In this document: one piece after another, positions 32,985 to 44,626 of the stretch
Layout: each line of letters begins with the position of its first letter
Position numbering within the stretch: the first letter of the stretch is position 1
Assembly: GCA_032718475.1 (NCBI GenBank)
Contig: JAUCBJ010008261.1
Coordinates: forward strand, 55,372-119,371
Reading direction: 5' to 3'
Length of the DNA stretch: 64,000 nt
DNA from: Nemertoderma westbladi
Taxonomy: Eukaryota > Xenacoelomorpha > Nemertodermatida > Nemertodermatidae
Position numbers and translations under genes: made by a program
The notes under the pieces: generated by a model
What the model was told of the DNA's origin: nothing
Seen by the model: only the letters and a program-made list of their open reading frames with translations
Database searches by the model: none

Positions 32985-34130
32985 GTGTTATTTATGCATG
33001 CTGCATTGCAGCTGCATTTTTAAGAAAGCTGTGCCGGCTTGTCATCAAAATTGCGCCGCCACAACTCCCTATCACCCATGACATTTGCTAGAGCATCTGC
33101 ATCTTCAAGGCCAGTGTCCTTTAAGATGCGTCTCAAGAAAGTCATGGGCTGTCCACCATGCTTATTCACTCCATGAGGCTGCCAACACAAGATTATGCAC
33201 TGGCTGGTCCTCACGGCGAAAGCAATGTCCTGCAAAGCGGAAGCGACATTGTTCTAGTGTCAAGCTTGGGGGAACCAATGAGACACCTCCAATGTTATAT
33301 AGTGTCTGGTTGGAGATGTGTGCATTGTACTTGACACAATGAACCCGGCATAGCATTCTTGTGAATGTGTCATCCAAAGATTTGGTGTCCTCAGCAAGTA
33401 GAGCCCAGGATGGACTCCCATAGAGGAGTACTGGAACTACTGCTGCTCTAAATAATCGGACCTCAAGTTTCCGATTAATGATCTGTGACTTACAAATCCT
33501 GGAAGCCTATTCAAGGCTGGCAAAAGCATATGATCATTTGAGCTTATGCTCATCCGGTTAGAGACTTTCTGGGGACTTTCAAAGTTAACTGTCAAAATTT
33601 CGGTCTTTTTGGAGTTAATTTGGAAGAATACGTCAGCGAGAGACTGAATCAAAGGCCTTGAAGAAGTCAACAAAGATAACAGCCAGATGCCTGTCTTTCT
33701 TTTTTGATAACTCTTCAATTATCCTTCTAAGTGCCAAAATGGACTCCATGGTCCCACGACCTTTATGGAACCCATTCTGGAGCAGTCTCTCAATGGGATC
33801 CCTGATGCGATTTAATATAATTATATTGTATAGCTTTGCAGCAATCGATAATGAGATTCCCCGAAAAGATCCATAGAGTGTTGGGTTACCCTTCTTTGGA
33901 ACTGGCACCAACTTATTTGTTTTCATTTCTTATGGGACTCTTGTTGTTCTGTACATGTCTACTATGATGGGATAGATAAGCTTAAAACACTCAGGTATTT
34001 TAAAGACCTCAGGGGGAACACCATCTACTGCACTGGCACGATTGGTTTTAATGCTCTTTGCAGCAGCCTTCACTTCTACAAAGGAGTCACCAATGGGAAT
34101 ATCTGGGAGTACATACTTAAGACACTTTTA
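32985..34130 (-). pseudogene. RTE-like LINE, 5'-truncated and internally deleted
   Basis: Minus strand. The 5' part has SESVLPDIPIGD-like residues, MKTNKLVPVPKKGN, LYGSFRGISL (RT fingers) and AVIFVDFFKAFDSVSR (motif A). It then jumps to NSKKTEILTVNFE, so motif B and the YADD block are deleted. The 3' part has NRLPGFVSHRSLIGNLRSDY, TLEQCRFRFAGHC and MGDRELWRRNFDDKPAQ, the conserved C-terminal domain. The order and sequence match 53885-55320, of which this is a shorter relative. Several frameshifts. Inactive. Confidence 0.75.
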
Positions 34131-34930
34131 CAGACACAGACTGTGATTGTAATGGAAACGATCGTAACATCTAAAAAATACCTAAGGACCAAGCAATTAC
34201 CTAGGTAAAGTACTACAAAATTTAAAAGCTTTAAACAAAATTAAAGCACTTCGCGTTTACCCATTACTGATGTTTGTTACCATCACAATGTGATGGATTA
34301 AGGATCAGGAGGTGGTCCCTCCTAGGCTTCCAAAAATTCCATAAGTAATACAGATTGGCAGGCTTTATTTTAGAAAAGATATCCGACACCATAGTGATTA
34401 AAAGAATTACTTGCCTTCCAGGGAAACCTGAAATATTGTCATACACAACAACTTCTCCCAATGAATTGCTTCTTTGATTCAAAGGAATGATACAGAATTC
34501 GTGGGAAGATGACACATTGCGATCATACATATGAATTTGGAACAGATTCAAGGATTTAAAAATGGAAGTGTTTTCAACCTCCTCGGTGACAGTTCCAATC
34601 GACTCTGTGATATATTGGGGTGCTTTATAACCAAGCTAGACAAGAATGGCTACTCGCGAGTGACCATTTCAAACGTCATGTACACATGTCGGCAATTTCT
34701 TTGCCACATAAGATATTGAATGTCACAGATCCAACAAAAAGCTTATTTGTAACAAGATGTTTAGCTGGTCTTGGAAAAGGGGGGCAATGTCAGAGATGTC
34801 ATAATGTCAATATTCCATCAGGGATTATTAGTTCGATTCCAGTAATTTATGTAGATAATTATGTTAATGATTTATGTAGAGTAGCATTTTTGTTTGCATT
34901 TTATGCATTTAGGAGAGATTTTTCCCATCT
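34131..34930. other. Unclassified sequence before the duplicated block
   Basis: A 95-codon minus frame (34264-34551) and a plus frame (34620-34961) are open but show no domain that I know. Possibly remains of a transposon. The segmental duplication begins at 34931. Confidence 0.35.
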
Positions 34931-35350
34931 TACATCAAATATAGAAATAGGTGATCATTAATTAGTCAGCTTTAATATTTTATAGTTATAACAGCGCCCT
35001 AATTCCACATCTGGTAACTTTCTTGTTTGGCAAAATGGTAATCCCGTATTTCGACATGAGTTTATAGCTGTCTTAAATAGAACACTGTTATTTAATAACC
35101 TCCACACCAATAATGCATACAAATCGCATAGCTTTAGGATTGGTGGGGTCACTGCATGGTAATAAACATTGATATTTGCAGTAATGTTATGGACCATAAG
35201 CAGGCCATTTATATTCTTAATAACAGATACGTGAATACAAAGAAAGTCAGGTTTTAGAAGATATTGCAGAAATCATTTCAGATGATATACCGTATATCTA
35301 ACATAAAACAGATTTTAAATTAAAGTATGAAATATGCTAACATAACTTAC

Positions 35351-35473
35351 CAGTGCATGATTCACCATCACCAGAATAGCCATTATTGCATTCACATGTG
35401 AATGAACCAACAGTATTTGTGCAGCTGGCATCGGAGTGGCAGTTATCAGTATTGATATCACATTCATCAATAT
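35351..35473 (-). CDS. cbEGF exon 4 in transcript order (phase 1-1)
   Basis: 123 bases with a GTAAGT donor below and a 'gctgcag' acceptor above. It encodes [18 protein letters not shown], then [12 protein letters not shown] and [12 protein letters not shown]: six cysteines, Ca2+-binding start, hydroxylation consensus. Base for base the same as the exon at 56984 as far as I can compare, its partner in copy B of the segmental duplication. One codon shorter than the exons at 11582 and 25184. Confidence 0.92.
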
Positions 35474-35524
35474 CTGCAGCATAACATATGGTTTAATTAA
35501 TTAAATATTAAGAGGAACGACACC

Positions 35525-35690
35525 ACATGGCGGTGCAACTTTGTTGATAAGCCGGCATAGCATTCTTAATGCACGCTGCATTAGGCTTGCCAATTGTAGA
35601 TGCATGGTGTTGGTAAAATTATTTTGTTAAGCCGTAGCATCTCAATGTGCAGTCTCAATGCAGCAGGTCGATTATAGTAGTAGTAGTAGT
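35525..35690 (+). mobile_element. LINE 3' end fragment with (TAG)n tail, copy A
   Basis: Starts 'tggcggtgcaactttgttgataagccgg', which matches the last codons (..RNFVDKPAQHS) and 3' UTR of the RTE-like LINE at 52740-52800, and ends in TAG repeats. The same fragment in copy B lies at 57162-57325, so it was inserted before the duplication. Confidence 0.6.
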
Positions 35691-36465
35691 TTGTAATCCG
35701 TCTTCCTAATGATATTGATTCCTCTCACAATGCTATCAAAACAAATTCCCCGCACTTTCTAACCTTACGAACTCTAATTACGACATAATAATTACTGGCG
35801 ACACTAATGTAGACTTACTAGACCCTAAAGACAAACCACATGAATACATTAACCTATTAAATACTTACGGCTTCTTACAATTAATAAACGCACCTACGCG
35901 ACTCACTCCATGGACCGAATCCCTTATAGATCACATTTTTACAAACATTACAATACAACATCCACAACCACGTCTGGCACTTTTCGAGTTAAAATTGGCA
36001 CCTCAGATCATCAACCAACCTTCACACCTTTTCATAACTATTCTTGTTTTTTTCAAAAATCCAGAGCCAAATACAATTTTTGATTTCTCCAAATTTAACA
36101 AAGTAAATGTTCTTAAAGATATTCAATCGGCTTCGAGTTGGTCATATACTTCGAATAAAATTAAAAAAATAGACAAATTTGATATTTTTGATAAACATTT
36201 AGAAAAAATTTGTGAAAAAAATGTTCAGAAAAAATAGTATCACCTCGAAAAATGCCCGATAAACCTTAGATGACTGAATCTCTTGTATCCAGTACCATAC
36301 AAAAAAATAAGTTATACCGGAAGTACTTAAAAAACCCAACAGAATCAAAACACTCAATAATTAAAAATTAACATCTCAACGTTCAGCAGAAAAAATATAC
36401 TACCATAAACAATTTCAAGAGAACTCAAACAACATAAAAAAACATGGTTGATTATAAACTCTGCT
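35691..36465 (+). pseudogene. Old CR1-like LINE, endonuclease part, copy A
   Basis: Plus-strand remnants: 'IIITGDTNVDLL'-like (GDTN block of the APE domain, about 35775), TRLTPWTESLIDHIF (near 35900) and an FELKLAPQIINQP block equivalent to the SDH motif. Open 35995-36237 only. The element is split here by a relative inserted in the opposite direction (36466-41498) and resumes at 41499. The same remains stand in copy B at 57340-57748 and 59342-59692. Confidence 0.65.
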
Positions 36466-36740
36466 CAATTCAATATTCAATATATTTTATTTTATCCTCA
36501 AACTAACAAGTAATACATATTAGATCAACATTCGCACTCCGGCACCATAGATAAGGATGATATTTCTTGGTGAATGAGAATATGATGATGGATGTTTTGT
36601 GACCAGGTGAGAGTAGCGGTGAATGGAAAATTGTTTAAGGAATGGATGGTATCAAAATAGCGAAGCTAGTAACCTGATACCAACCAGAGATGAGATTAAT
36701 TATATTTTTACATTGAAATATGGTACTTGATTGATGGTGA

Positions 36741-36830
36741 GGGGGGGGGGGGTGGATCAATAAGGTAAGTGGGTGGGGTGGGGGTGTAAAGGGGAAATGG
36801 AGGGCGGGGGGGGGGGGGGGGGGGGGGGGG
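36741..36830. repeat. Poly(G) runs in the nested LINE 3' UTR
   Basis: A 12-G run and a 25-G run (36806-36830) separated by G-rich DNA lie in the 3' UTR of the nested LINE. Potential G-quadruplex. A 16-G run (40309-40324) is in the same element between ORF1 and ORF2. Confidence 0.8.
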
Positions 36831-36993
36831 TGCAATGCAAAATAAAATTGTAAATTAAACGAAAAGTGATGGTTCCATATATATGTTCAGTAGGCATGAT
36901 GGCCTATTTGCCGTGCGTGACATATCACCCACAAAGCAGCATTCAAGCGACGGAACTGGGTGTATAAAAGTTGCTATTTCTTAACATAAAGGC

Positions 36994-39900
36994 TTACTGC
37001 ATAGATACGAGAAAGTGATGTTTTAAGTGTTTGGAGAAAGACGTTTTCGACATTTTCTGTTTAATATAATTTGGGATGGTGTTCCATACGGTGGGGCCTA
37101 GAAAACTTATAGATCTCTGTGTAGATGAAAGACGGAAAAGTGGTGTGTAATAGTTACTGTAAGTAACAGAACGAGTGTTGTATTTATGTACAGTAGAGGT
37201 TTTCGTAAAGAGAGAGCCAATGGTTGACGACTTAGAGATAGTGTTATTGTTTATATCATACATAATAAGTGAAATCTGATGCTTAAATAGGAGATGTAAG
37301 GGGAGAATGCCAAGGGATTTGTATAGCGGGCTAGAGGAGGACCGAGAGTGACTAAAAGTAATACAACGTAGCAGTTTATTAATTTTTGTTCGTAGCGGTT
37401 TTAGAGTTGAAGTGTATGTACCACCCCACAAGACTATGCCGTAATGTAAATATGGGTGTACAAGGGTTAGTAAAGTTGACGTAGAATTCGGAGTGGAAAA
37501 ATGTTACGTAATTTATAAAATATTCCAGAAGTTTTCGATATTTTTTGGAGAATGTATTGTATGTGGGCTTTCCATGATAGTTTGCTGTCCACTAGCACTC
37601 CTAGAAATTTAGTAAAGTTAGTTTGGCGAATGGTTTGCGACGAGATGTGTAGGTTTTGTAAAGTGGAATTGGTGGTGTTAGAAAATATAGTGTACTCCGT
37701 TTTTGAGAGATTTAGTGATAGACAATTACAAGACAGCCATTCTGCGATTTTAGATAGTTCTTTGTTCGTGTTGCTGATGAGAGTATTAGAGTCAGAGTTA
37801 GAGTTCAATAGGGTTGTGTCATCAGCAAATAGCGTTGTTATTAGAGAGGTAGCGTTAGGAAGGTCATTTATGTACAAGAGAAACAATAGCGGTGATAGGA
37901 CCGAACCCTGCGGGACTCCACAGGTTAGTGGTTCTATAGATGATACGTAACTGCCAATACTAACAGTTTGGGAACGGTTAGATAAAAAACTAGATATTAG
38001 TTGGTTAGTTGGTTAGGTAAGCCACGAATCCCATATGCATTTAATTTATTTAATAGAATTTTATGGTTCAAGGTATCAAAAGCTTTTTGAAGATCTATAT
38101 ATACGGTGCAGGATGAGTTTTTATTGTCTAGTGCGGCGTGGATTTTTTCAGTAATTGAAAGAAGAGCATGAGTAGTTGAGGTTTTTGGTCGAAAGCCATA
38201 CTGGGATTTAGTTAATATGTCATATTTAGTTAGATAGGATTGAAGTTGAGTGTTTATAACTTGTTCATATAGTTTACTGATTAGGGGAAGCAAGGAGATA
38301 GGTCTATAATTATTAGGATCAGTGGAGTCACCTCGTTTGAACAGAGGGATGACTTTAGCCGATTTTAAGGAATCTGGAAAATAGCCTGTAGTGATAGATA
38401 GATTTATTAAGTAACTAATATGAACTGATAGAGGCCCCGCAGCGAGTATTAGGAGTTTGGCAGGAAAGGTATCGTTGGTGGAAGATTTGGGATTTAGCTG
38501 CGATATTAGGTAATGTACTTCAACAGGTGTTGTTTTAATTAATGCGAATGAGTTCGATCGATTGTTTGTTATGTACCTGAGTGGAGAGCAAGTAGAAGGA
38601 GTTATGTCGTCCGCTAGTTACGATCCGATAGTAGAGAAATACTTGTTTAGTAAGTTGGCAATACGGGCTGGCTCTGTAACTGTTTCAATGGAGTTGCCAG
38701 TGCGCGTGATTAATTTTTTTGGGTAAGTGAGTTTTTGCGTTCTGTTCAGTGCTGTGTTAATGATCAGCCAAGTCTTGCGGATGTTAGTGGCATTTGCATC
38801 AAATTGTTTTGAGTAATAGTTTTTTTCAGCGTTCCTTAAAGTTGTGGTTAATTTGTTTCTATATTTTTTAAATGTAGCATGATTTGCCTCAGTGGGGTTG
38901 TTTATATATATTCGATACAATTTGTTTTTTGTTATTGTGCATCTGACTAAATTTTGTGACATCCATGGTTTTAATGGAACTTTACGGGGAAATGCATTTA
39001 GTTGGGACGTGGAGAGTACAAATGTCTTCGAGTTCTTTGTAAAAACAGTCGTATTTATTTATCTGTGTTTCTAATTAGGTTCGATGAATATTTCCAGCTT
39101 GCATTTTTTATTTCATTAAAAAAAAATTTTTCATTAAATTTTGTGAAATCAAAAATTGATGTCTCAGTATTTTTGTTACAAAAATAATTATAATTTTGTA
39201 AAACTGTAAAAATTGGATAGTGGTCAGTTGTGCCAATTTTTAGTTCGAAAACACCTGAATTAGTAGCGGTAGTAGTAATGTTAGTAAGTATGTGGTCAAT
39301 GAGTGTTTTGCAGAAAGGAGTAACTCGTGTAGGTTTAGTAATTAGTTGTATAAATCCGTAAGAGTTGATTAAGTCAATGTAGTGTTTGGATTGGGTTGTA
39401 GATTTTAATAGATCAATATTTGTGTCACCAGTGATTATAACGTCGTATTTTTTATAAGTGAGTGAGGTCAAAATAGTATCTAGTTGAGTACTAAATATGT
39501 CGTAATGTATAGATTGAGTACGGTAGATAGTGCCTACGATTAGAGGTTTGGCACGAGGACGATCTATTTGGATCCATAAGTTTTCTAAGCCTTGAATTTT
39601 TAAATCTTCACGCTCAGATACTTCCAAGTTATCCCTTACGAAAATTGCTACTCCTCCCCTATGTAATTTACCTTGGGTCCGGTTGTCTGTGAAAGGACCA
39701 TTATAGCCACTAATTTTTAGTATGTCTAGTAAGTCGTTATCACTTAAAAAAGTTTCAGAAAATGTTATGACATCAAATTGAGAGTTTAAAGTAAGAAAAA
39801 AATCAATAGTAGCTGATCTATTGGTGGGGAGACTTCTACAATTTAGATGAAATACTGACAGTGGATTTGATTGTTTGATATCCATAAATTCTTCATTAAA

Positions 39901-40023
39901 TTTTTGTTCACTAAAATATCCATTGTCAATATTTAAGTTGGTGAGATTATTATCTGTGTTAATTTGGCTAAATGTTTGGCTGAACAGATTCAATGAAGAT
40001 GTGTCTGATTCCAATGCTTTCAT
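36994..40023 (-). pseudogene. Nested LINE ORF2: endonuclease and reverse transcriptase
   Basis: APE domain at 40023-39055: VFHLNCRSLPTN, FDVITFSETFLSDND (Glu), GGVAIFVRDN, DVIITGDTNIDLL, LIDHILTN, IGTTDHYPIF (catalytic His). RT: NNYRPISLLPLISK, SQYGFRPKTSTTHALLS, YIDLQKAFDTLNH (motif A), CGVPQGSVLSPLLFLLYIND (motif B), TTLFADDTTLL (motif C, FADD). C-terminal block to 36994 ends VWNTIPNYIKQKM. Damage is light: a frameshift near 39055, a stop near 38617, a 12-base direct duplication with a stop near 38000, and a 1-base loss near 37450. A young, recently inactivated copy. Confidence 0.88.
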
Positions 40024-40282
40024 CGTTGGAATCTAACTGAAATACATCATCGTCAGTAGAGTCAATATGGGAAAAGGGAAAAATGTTTGAATAGCACGTA
40101 ATACAAAATATACCGTAATCTTTAAACTGCAATTCAGTGGCCTCCCGCGCTGTCAGATGACTACCACACGATAAGTGAAATGTATTCGCACAAGTTATAC
40201 ATGAGAATGTCAAATCAGATGAACAGAATTTTGCATAGCAGAAATTACAGGATAGGGGAATGGGTTGCGGGATAGCATACAT
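39968..40282 (-). pseudogene. Nested LINE: Cys/His (PHD-like) domain before the endonuclease
   Basis: 104 codons with CNFCYAKFCSSDLTFSCITC, then HLSC and FCITC: a C-x2-C ... C-x2-C ... H-x2-C ... C-x2-C arrangement as in PHD-type zinc fingers, known at the N-terminus of ORF2 in several CR1/L2-group LINEs. It overlaps the start of the endonuclease frame in another phase, so either ORF2 begins here and one frameshift follows, or it is a separate small ORF. Confidence 0.5.
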
Positions 40283-40648
40283 TCAAATTCGGCAGAATAT
40301 AGGAGTGTGGGGGGGGGGGGGGGGATTGATACTACAGAATAAATGTACGTGAAGTATGGGTGATGCCACATATGAAGTAAAATGAAAATCATGCATGATG
40401 TTAGTAAGAGATTATTACACCTTCTTTAATTAAAGAAAATTAACTGAATAACTGAAACTGATTGACAGAAAGGAATAATGTTGGGGAATACGTGAAAGAA
40501 ATATGAAAGGCTAACGTATAGGCCTAGCAAAGGATAAACGAGAATTTCTTAATAAGTACATTTTAATGTTGACTGGCAGTGTTAATTAATTGTAAGGTGT
40601 TTCTTTATGTCTTAGCCGACGTGATAGGGACCGCCATACTTGTAGCGG

Positions 40649-41272
40649 TTATCTTTGCCATGACATTACCGTTAAATGTGAAAGCTGTATGAATTTTTTT
40701 TCTTTTTTAAGTTTGACGATGTCCCGCAGTAGGCCCGCACGATATGTTGTTAGGTTCTCGGTAAGAAACACTGTTGGGTAAGCCACCGATAGCTTAGCTT
40801 TCGATTTCAGAACTTCAATACGTTTGCGTTGCGATAAGAACCTAATTATTACCGGACGAGGTTTACCTTGTTTCTTCTTTCCTAGACGATGCATGATATC
40901 GATGTCTTGGTCAGATACGTTAAGCGATTTAAGTACACCTTTAACCGTATACTCTTCGTCTTCTTTGATGCCATGCAACAGCAGATTGTATCTACGAATG
41001 TATTGTTCGAGATTGTCTAGTTCCAATCTTGGAGCCGATAGTTGAGCGAGATCGTCGACCCTTTGTTCGACGGACTCAGTGCGCTTTTCTAACAGAGACA
41101 TGTCGTCCGGGGTTGGTGTAGTTGCCGCCATTTTAGATTGTTCCTTCCGAAGAAGTTTAACTTCCTGTCTAAGCGCATCAACTTGGTCGGTTAGTGACTT
41201 AATAGCGTTCATAATGTCGCTACGTTCTTCCGAATCTTCACGCGTAATCGAGTTCGATTTCTTTGGAGGCAT
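40649..41272 (-). CDS. Nested LINE ORF1p: coiled coil and RRM-like domain
   Basis: 207 intact codons. The first ~90 residues are a heptad-like coiled coil (IMNAIKSLTDQVDALRQEVK, LLRKEQSK, VEQRVDDLAQL). Then RYNLLLHGIKEDEE, IDIMHRLGKKKQGKPRPVII and SQRKRIEVLKSKAKL form an RRM/transposase-22-like RNA-binding region. ORF1p of this sort trimerises and coats the LINE RNA. Start Met followed by PPKKSN. Lies just inside the 5' end of the element, with about 225 bases of 5' UTR. Confidence 0.8.
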   Translation of the reverse strand: MPPKKSNSITREDSEERSDIMNAIKSLTDQVDALRQEVKLLRKEQSKMAATTPTPDDMSLLEKRTESVEQRVDDLAQLSAPRLELDNLEQYIRRYNLLLHGIKEDEEYTVKGVLKSLNVSDQDIDIMHRLGKKKQGKPRPVIIRFLSQRKRIEVLKSKAKLSVAYPTVFLTENLTTYRAGLLRDIVKLKKEKKFIQLSHLTVMSWQR

Positions 41273-41498
41273 TGTATTGGATTTACTTTGCTACCTTTAG
41301 CTGTGGTTATTTAATTGGGAGCAATCGTGATATTACTCGAGTAATAAGTTTACCCCGTAGTTAGTTGGTTTAGTTAAATAAATTTAACAATAATCATCTG
41401 TCTGACAGTTGGCATAAAAACTGAAGACGGGCCTATCTCTTACTAGTAAAGTACGTGTTACAGCATTATTCTATTATCCAAATCGTAATCTATCTATC

Positions 41499-43325
41499 CT
41501 GCTCTATCTAAATCTAAGAAATTAAACATTCCACGTCAGTTAACAGTTCGATCAGATAACGCAATAGAAACTATCACCGATCCTTCCAGAATAGCAACTA
41601 TTCTAAATAATCATTTTGCTACGATAGGACCACTACTTAATAAAAAAATCCCTTCATCAAACCGCTCCCCACTGCGCCATATCCAACACTCTAACAGACA
41701 TTCTAACTCTTTTTCATTAGTAGAAACTTCACCTGTAGAAGTGCAATACTACCTTCTTCATCTCAATCCTAAATCCGCTTCTAATGATACTCTTCCAACT
41801 AAACTTATAATGTTAGCAGATCAACCTATTTCTATCCATCTCAATTACTTAATAAACCTCTCCATCTCTCTCGGCTTTTTTCCAGACTCACTTAAAATTG
41901 CGAAAATTATCCCATCTTTCAAATCTGAAGACCCATCCGATCCAATCAATTATAGACCCATATCCCTTTTGCCTGTCCTTAGTAAAATAATAGAACAAAT
42001 AATCAATTCACAGTTACTTTCATATCTCAATAAATTCTCAATTATCTCATTCTCCCAATATGGATTCCGTCATAAAATCTCAACTTCTCATGCACAAACT
42101 TTCAGTAGTTGAAAAAATCCATCAGGCCTTAGATGATAAGAACTCAACATGCGCCATTTACATAGACCTGAAAAAAGCATTTGACACCATCAATCACGAG
42201 ATTCTTCTCAAAGAACTGAAAAGTAATGAAAAGTAAAGAAAAGCAAAGAATGTTATTGTTACGTTATCCGCGGCATCCCCTTACAATTAATAACTAGTTT
42301 TTTATCATCTATTCCAATTTGTTTCTATCTCTAATCATCATTCATCCCTTCTACCTCTAACCTGTGGTATGCCGCAAGGCGGGGTTCTGTCACCATTACT
42401 ATTCCTTCTATATATTAATGACCTACCTAAATGTACTGACCTACTAACTACTCTCTTTGCCGACGATACGACTCTCTTTCAGTCAGCAAACAATATAACG
42501 AACCTAATTACTGATACTAATATATAATTTAACAAGCTAAGCTGTCTGATTGTTTGATCGATAATCGCCTCTCTCTAAATCTCTACAAAACTGAATATAC
42601 TATCTTTACGATCTACTGGCAAAATTTAGACAATTTACCTCCAATAAAAATAAATTCCAATAATGTAAAAAATCCCAATGTACAAAATTCTTAGGCATCT
42701 ATGAAGACAATAAACTCTCATGGAAACCTCACATAAAATATATTACTAAGATAATCTCTAGGACTTCAGGCATTTTTTATAGATTGCGCCATATTTTTTT
42801 TTCCTCTGAATATTCTACGTCAGCTGTACTTTACTTTGATACACCCCTATCTATCCTATGGACTAATTCTGTGTGGGAGTACATACTCTACTATAATAAA
42901 ACCGCAAAAGCGTACTAAAGTAAATAAATTAATCAGATGCATAACATTTTCTCAATATCAAGCCTCTTCAAATCCCATTTACAAAACACTTCACATTCTA
43001 CCTCTTAATCTACTATATAAACATCAACTTGCGCTCTTCATGTATGACATAAATAACTCTCTATCCAGTATTACTGATATAGGAATTTTTTTTAGAAAAA
43101 CTGAATCAATACAGAAGTACCCTCCCTACACGCTCTTCCTCTCGCGGTGATTATTACATACAAACTGCCCGACTCACGTCTACCCAACAATCCGTAAGCT
43201 TCCAAGGCCCCCTGATCTGGAATGTCATCCCACCCTACATCAGGGAAAATAAATCCAAAGTTTCATTTTACCGAACATACAAAAAATTACTGTTCTCTAA
43301 AATATAATAGGTCTCCACTAATTCC
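41499..43325 (+). pseudogene. Old CR1-like LINE, RT and C-terminus, copy A
   Basis: Plus strand. LQYYLLHLNPKSASNDTLPTKL-like residues, NYRPISLLPVLSK (fingers, 41950), SQYGFRHKISTSH, a YIDLKKAFDTINH motif A in another frame (42160), GMPQGGVLSPLLF (42370) and TLFADDTTL (42455). The C-terminal block SYGLILCGSTYST to ITFSQYQ is open at 42836-43150. Many frame breaks and a 'gaaaagtaa' tandem slip near 42225. It shares breaks with copy B (59692-61495), so it decayed largely before the duplication. Confidence 0.8.
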
Positions 43326-43702
43326 ATTTATTTAATCTCAAAAAGTCCTTTACTATATCCTTCCCCCACTCTATATTATTATATTCAAATTTATAAAATA
43401 AATCCAAAATATTTTACTTCATGTCTGTTTCGCTAAATTCTAACAGACTAGACGAAATTCACAGGAAAAATTTTAAATTCTAAAATACTGTTATCTAAAG
43501 CATTTGTAAATTAGAAATAAAAAATTAAAATTATTTATTGTGTGCGATTTAATTTTATTTGATAGATATGAAAGAAATTATTATACTTGATCCTGATACT
43601 CATAATTTTATTTGTATGGGCTCTCGGTGAATTTGATTATTGGTTGGTTACCAGATATAATTATTCAATATTCAATAGTGTATGCTAATATAACTAACTT
43701 AC

Positions 43703-43825
43703 CAGTGCACCATTCACCATCACCAGAATAGCCATTATTGCATTCACATGTGAATGAACCATAAGTATTAGTGCAGCTGGCATCAGAGTCGCAGTTATCA
43801 GTATTGGTATCACATTCATCAATAT
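43703..43825 (-). CDS. cbEGF exon 3 in transcript order (phase 1-1)
   Basis: 123 bases, donor GTAAGT, acceptor 'gctgcag'. Encodes DIDECDTNTDNCDSDASC, CTNTYGSFTCEC and [12 protein letters not shown]. Partner of the exon at 62953 in copy B, from which it differs at about three bases (one residue, E/Y, before the last Trp-Cys). Similar to, but distinct from, the exon at 35351, so each duplication unit carries two different EGF exons. Confidence 0.92.
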
Positions 43826-44559
43826 CTGCAGCATAACATAGATTTTTTAAATTAATTGAAGTTTAAGAGGAAAAAAGACCACCACATAAAATTAAAGAAC
43901 ATCATAATATGAAAGAGACAGGATGGGTGGGATACCCAGTAGGGTGGGTCATAAAATGTAAAAGTTATGCAATTGCTCCACAAGTTGTACCAGGGAGGAG
44001 GCTTGGTGTGAGATGAAAAAATACCAAAAATTGAATAAATTGAATCACCCCTTGGGGGTCCTCCAACTGGTCACATATTGGGGCTAGCGGGCGGTTCCTT
44101 ATAACGGGTAAGTGGTAGATAATCGACTAATTTAAAGAAATAATATGTTAATCTGCTTAGATTTCGTTTTCTTGTCTACTAAAACTATATCCCTGCCTTC
44201 ATCAACATCACTTTTGAGGGACCCAAAGTATCACAATTTGGTAAATAATCAAACAGCCTGAAAAAAACAATAAACTTAATATTTTCGATAACATTCATGA
44301 ATTACCACTATTTCTTTCCACCTCTAACACTTTATGCTGTTAGTTCGAGTATTCAGTCAAATTTCTGCATATTGTGTTGTGTATGGAAATTATGCAACAA
44401 TCCAATTTATAAAAATGTATCCTTTCTTTCAGTGAATGAATACGACAGTACCAGTATCACTGAATTATCGGGGCTCTTTAGTTATTTGTGGGGCGAGCCA
44501 CGAAGTTGGCGGAGCCTTAGCGAATTGACACTGTTAGGGGGTGGGTCAATTTATGCAAA

Positions 44560-44626
44560 TAGTTGTCGTCGTCGTTGTCGTCATCGTCGTCGTCGTCGTC
44601 GTTGTCGTCGTCGTCGTCGTCGTCGT
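44560..44626. repeat. (GTC)n microsatellite
   Basis: About 67 bases of GTC with few TTG or ATC variants, at the start of the 314-base tandem repeats. Each later repeat keeps a short remnant 'gttgtcgtcgtt' in the same place. Confidence 0.9.

Larger units (their letters stand above)
36466..41498 (-). mobile_element. CR1/L2-like LINE, near full length, nested
   Basis: 5033 bases, minus strand, present only in copy A. Comparison with the empty site in copy B (59690) gives the target duplication CTGCT (36461-36465 and 41499-41503). It has a 5' UTR, ORF1, ORF2 with endonuclease and RT, and a 3' end with ATATTGA repeats (36466-36490), the short 3' repeat type of CR1/L2 elements. ORF2 has a few disabling changes only. 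It is inserted into an older member of a related family in the reverse sense. Confidence 0.9.

Noticed and set aside
34264-34551. 95-codon minus ORF as a transposon gene
   Set aside because: No known motif and not in the duplicated block, so no support from comparison.
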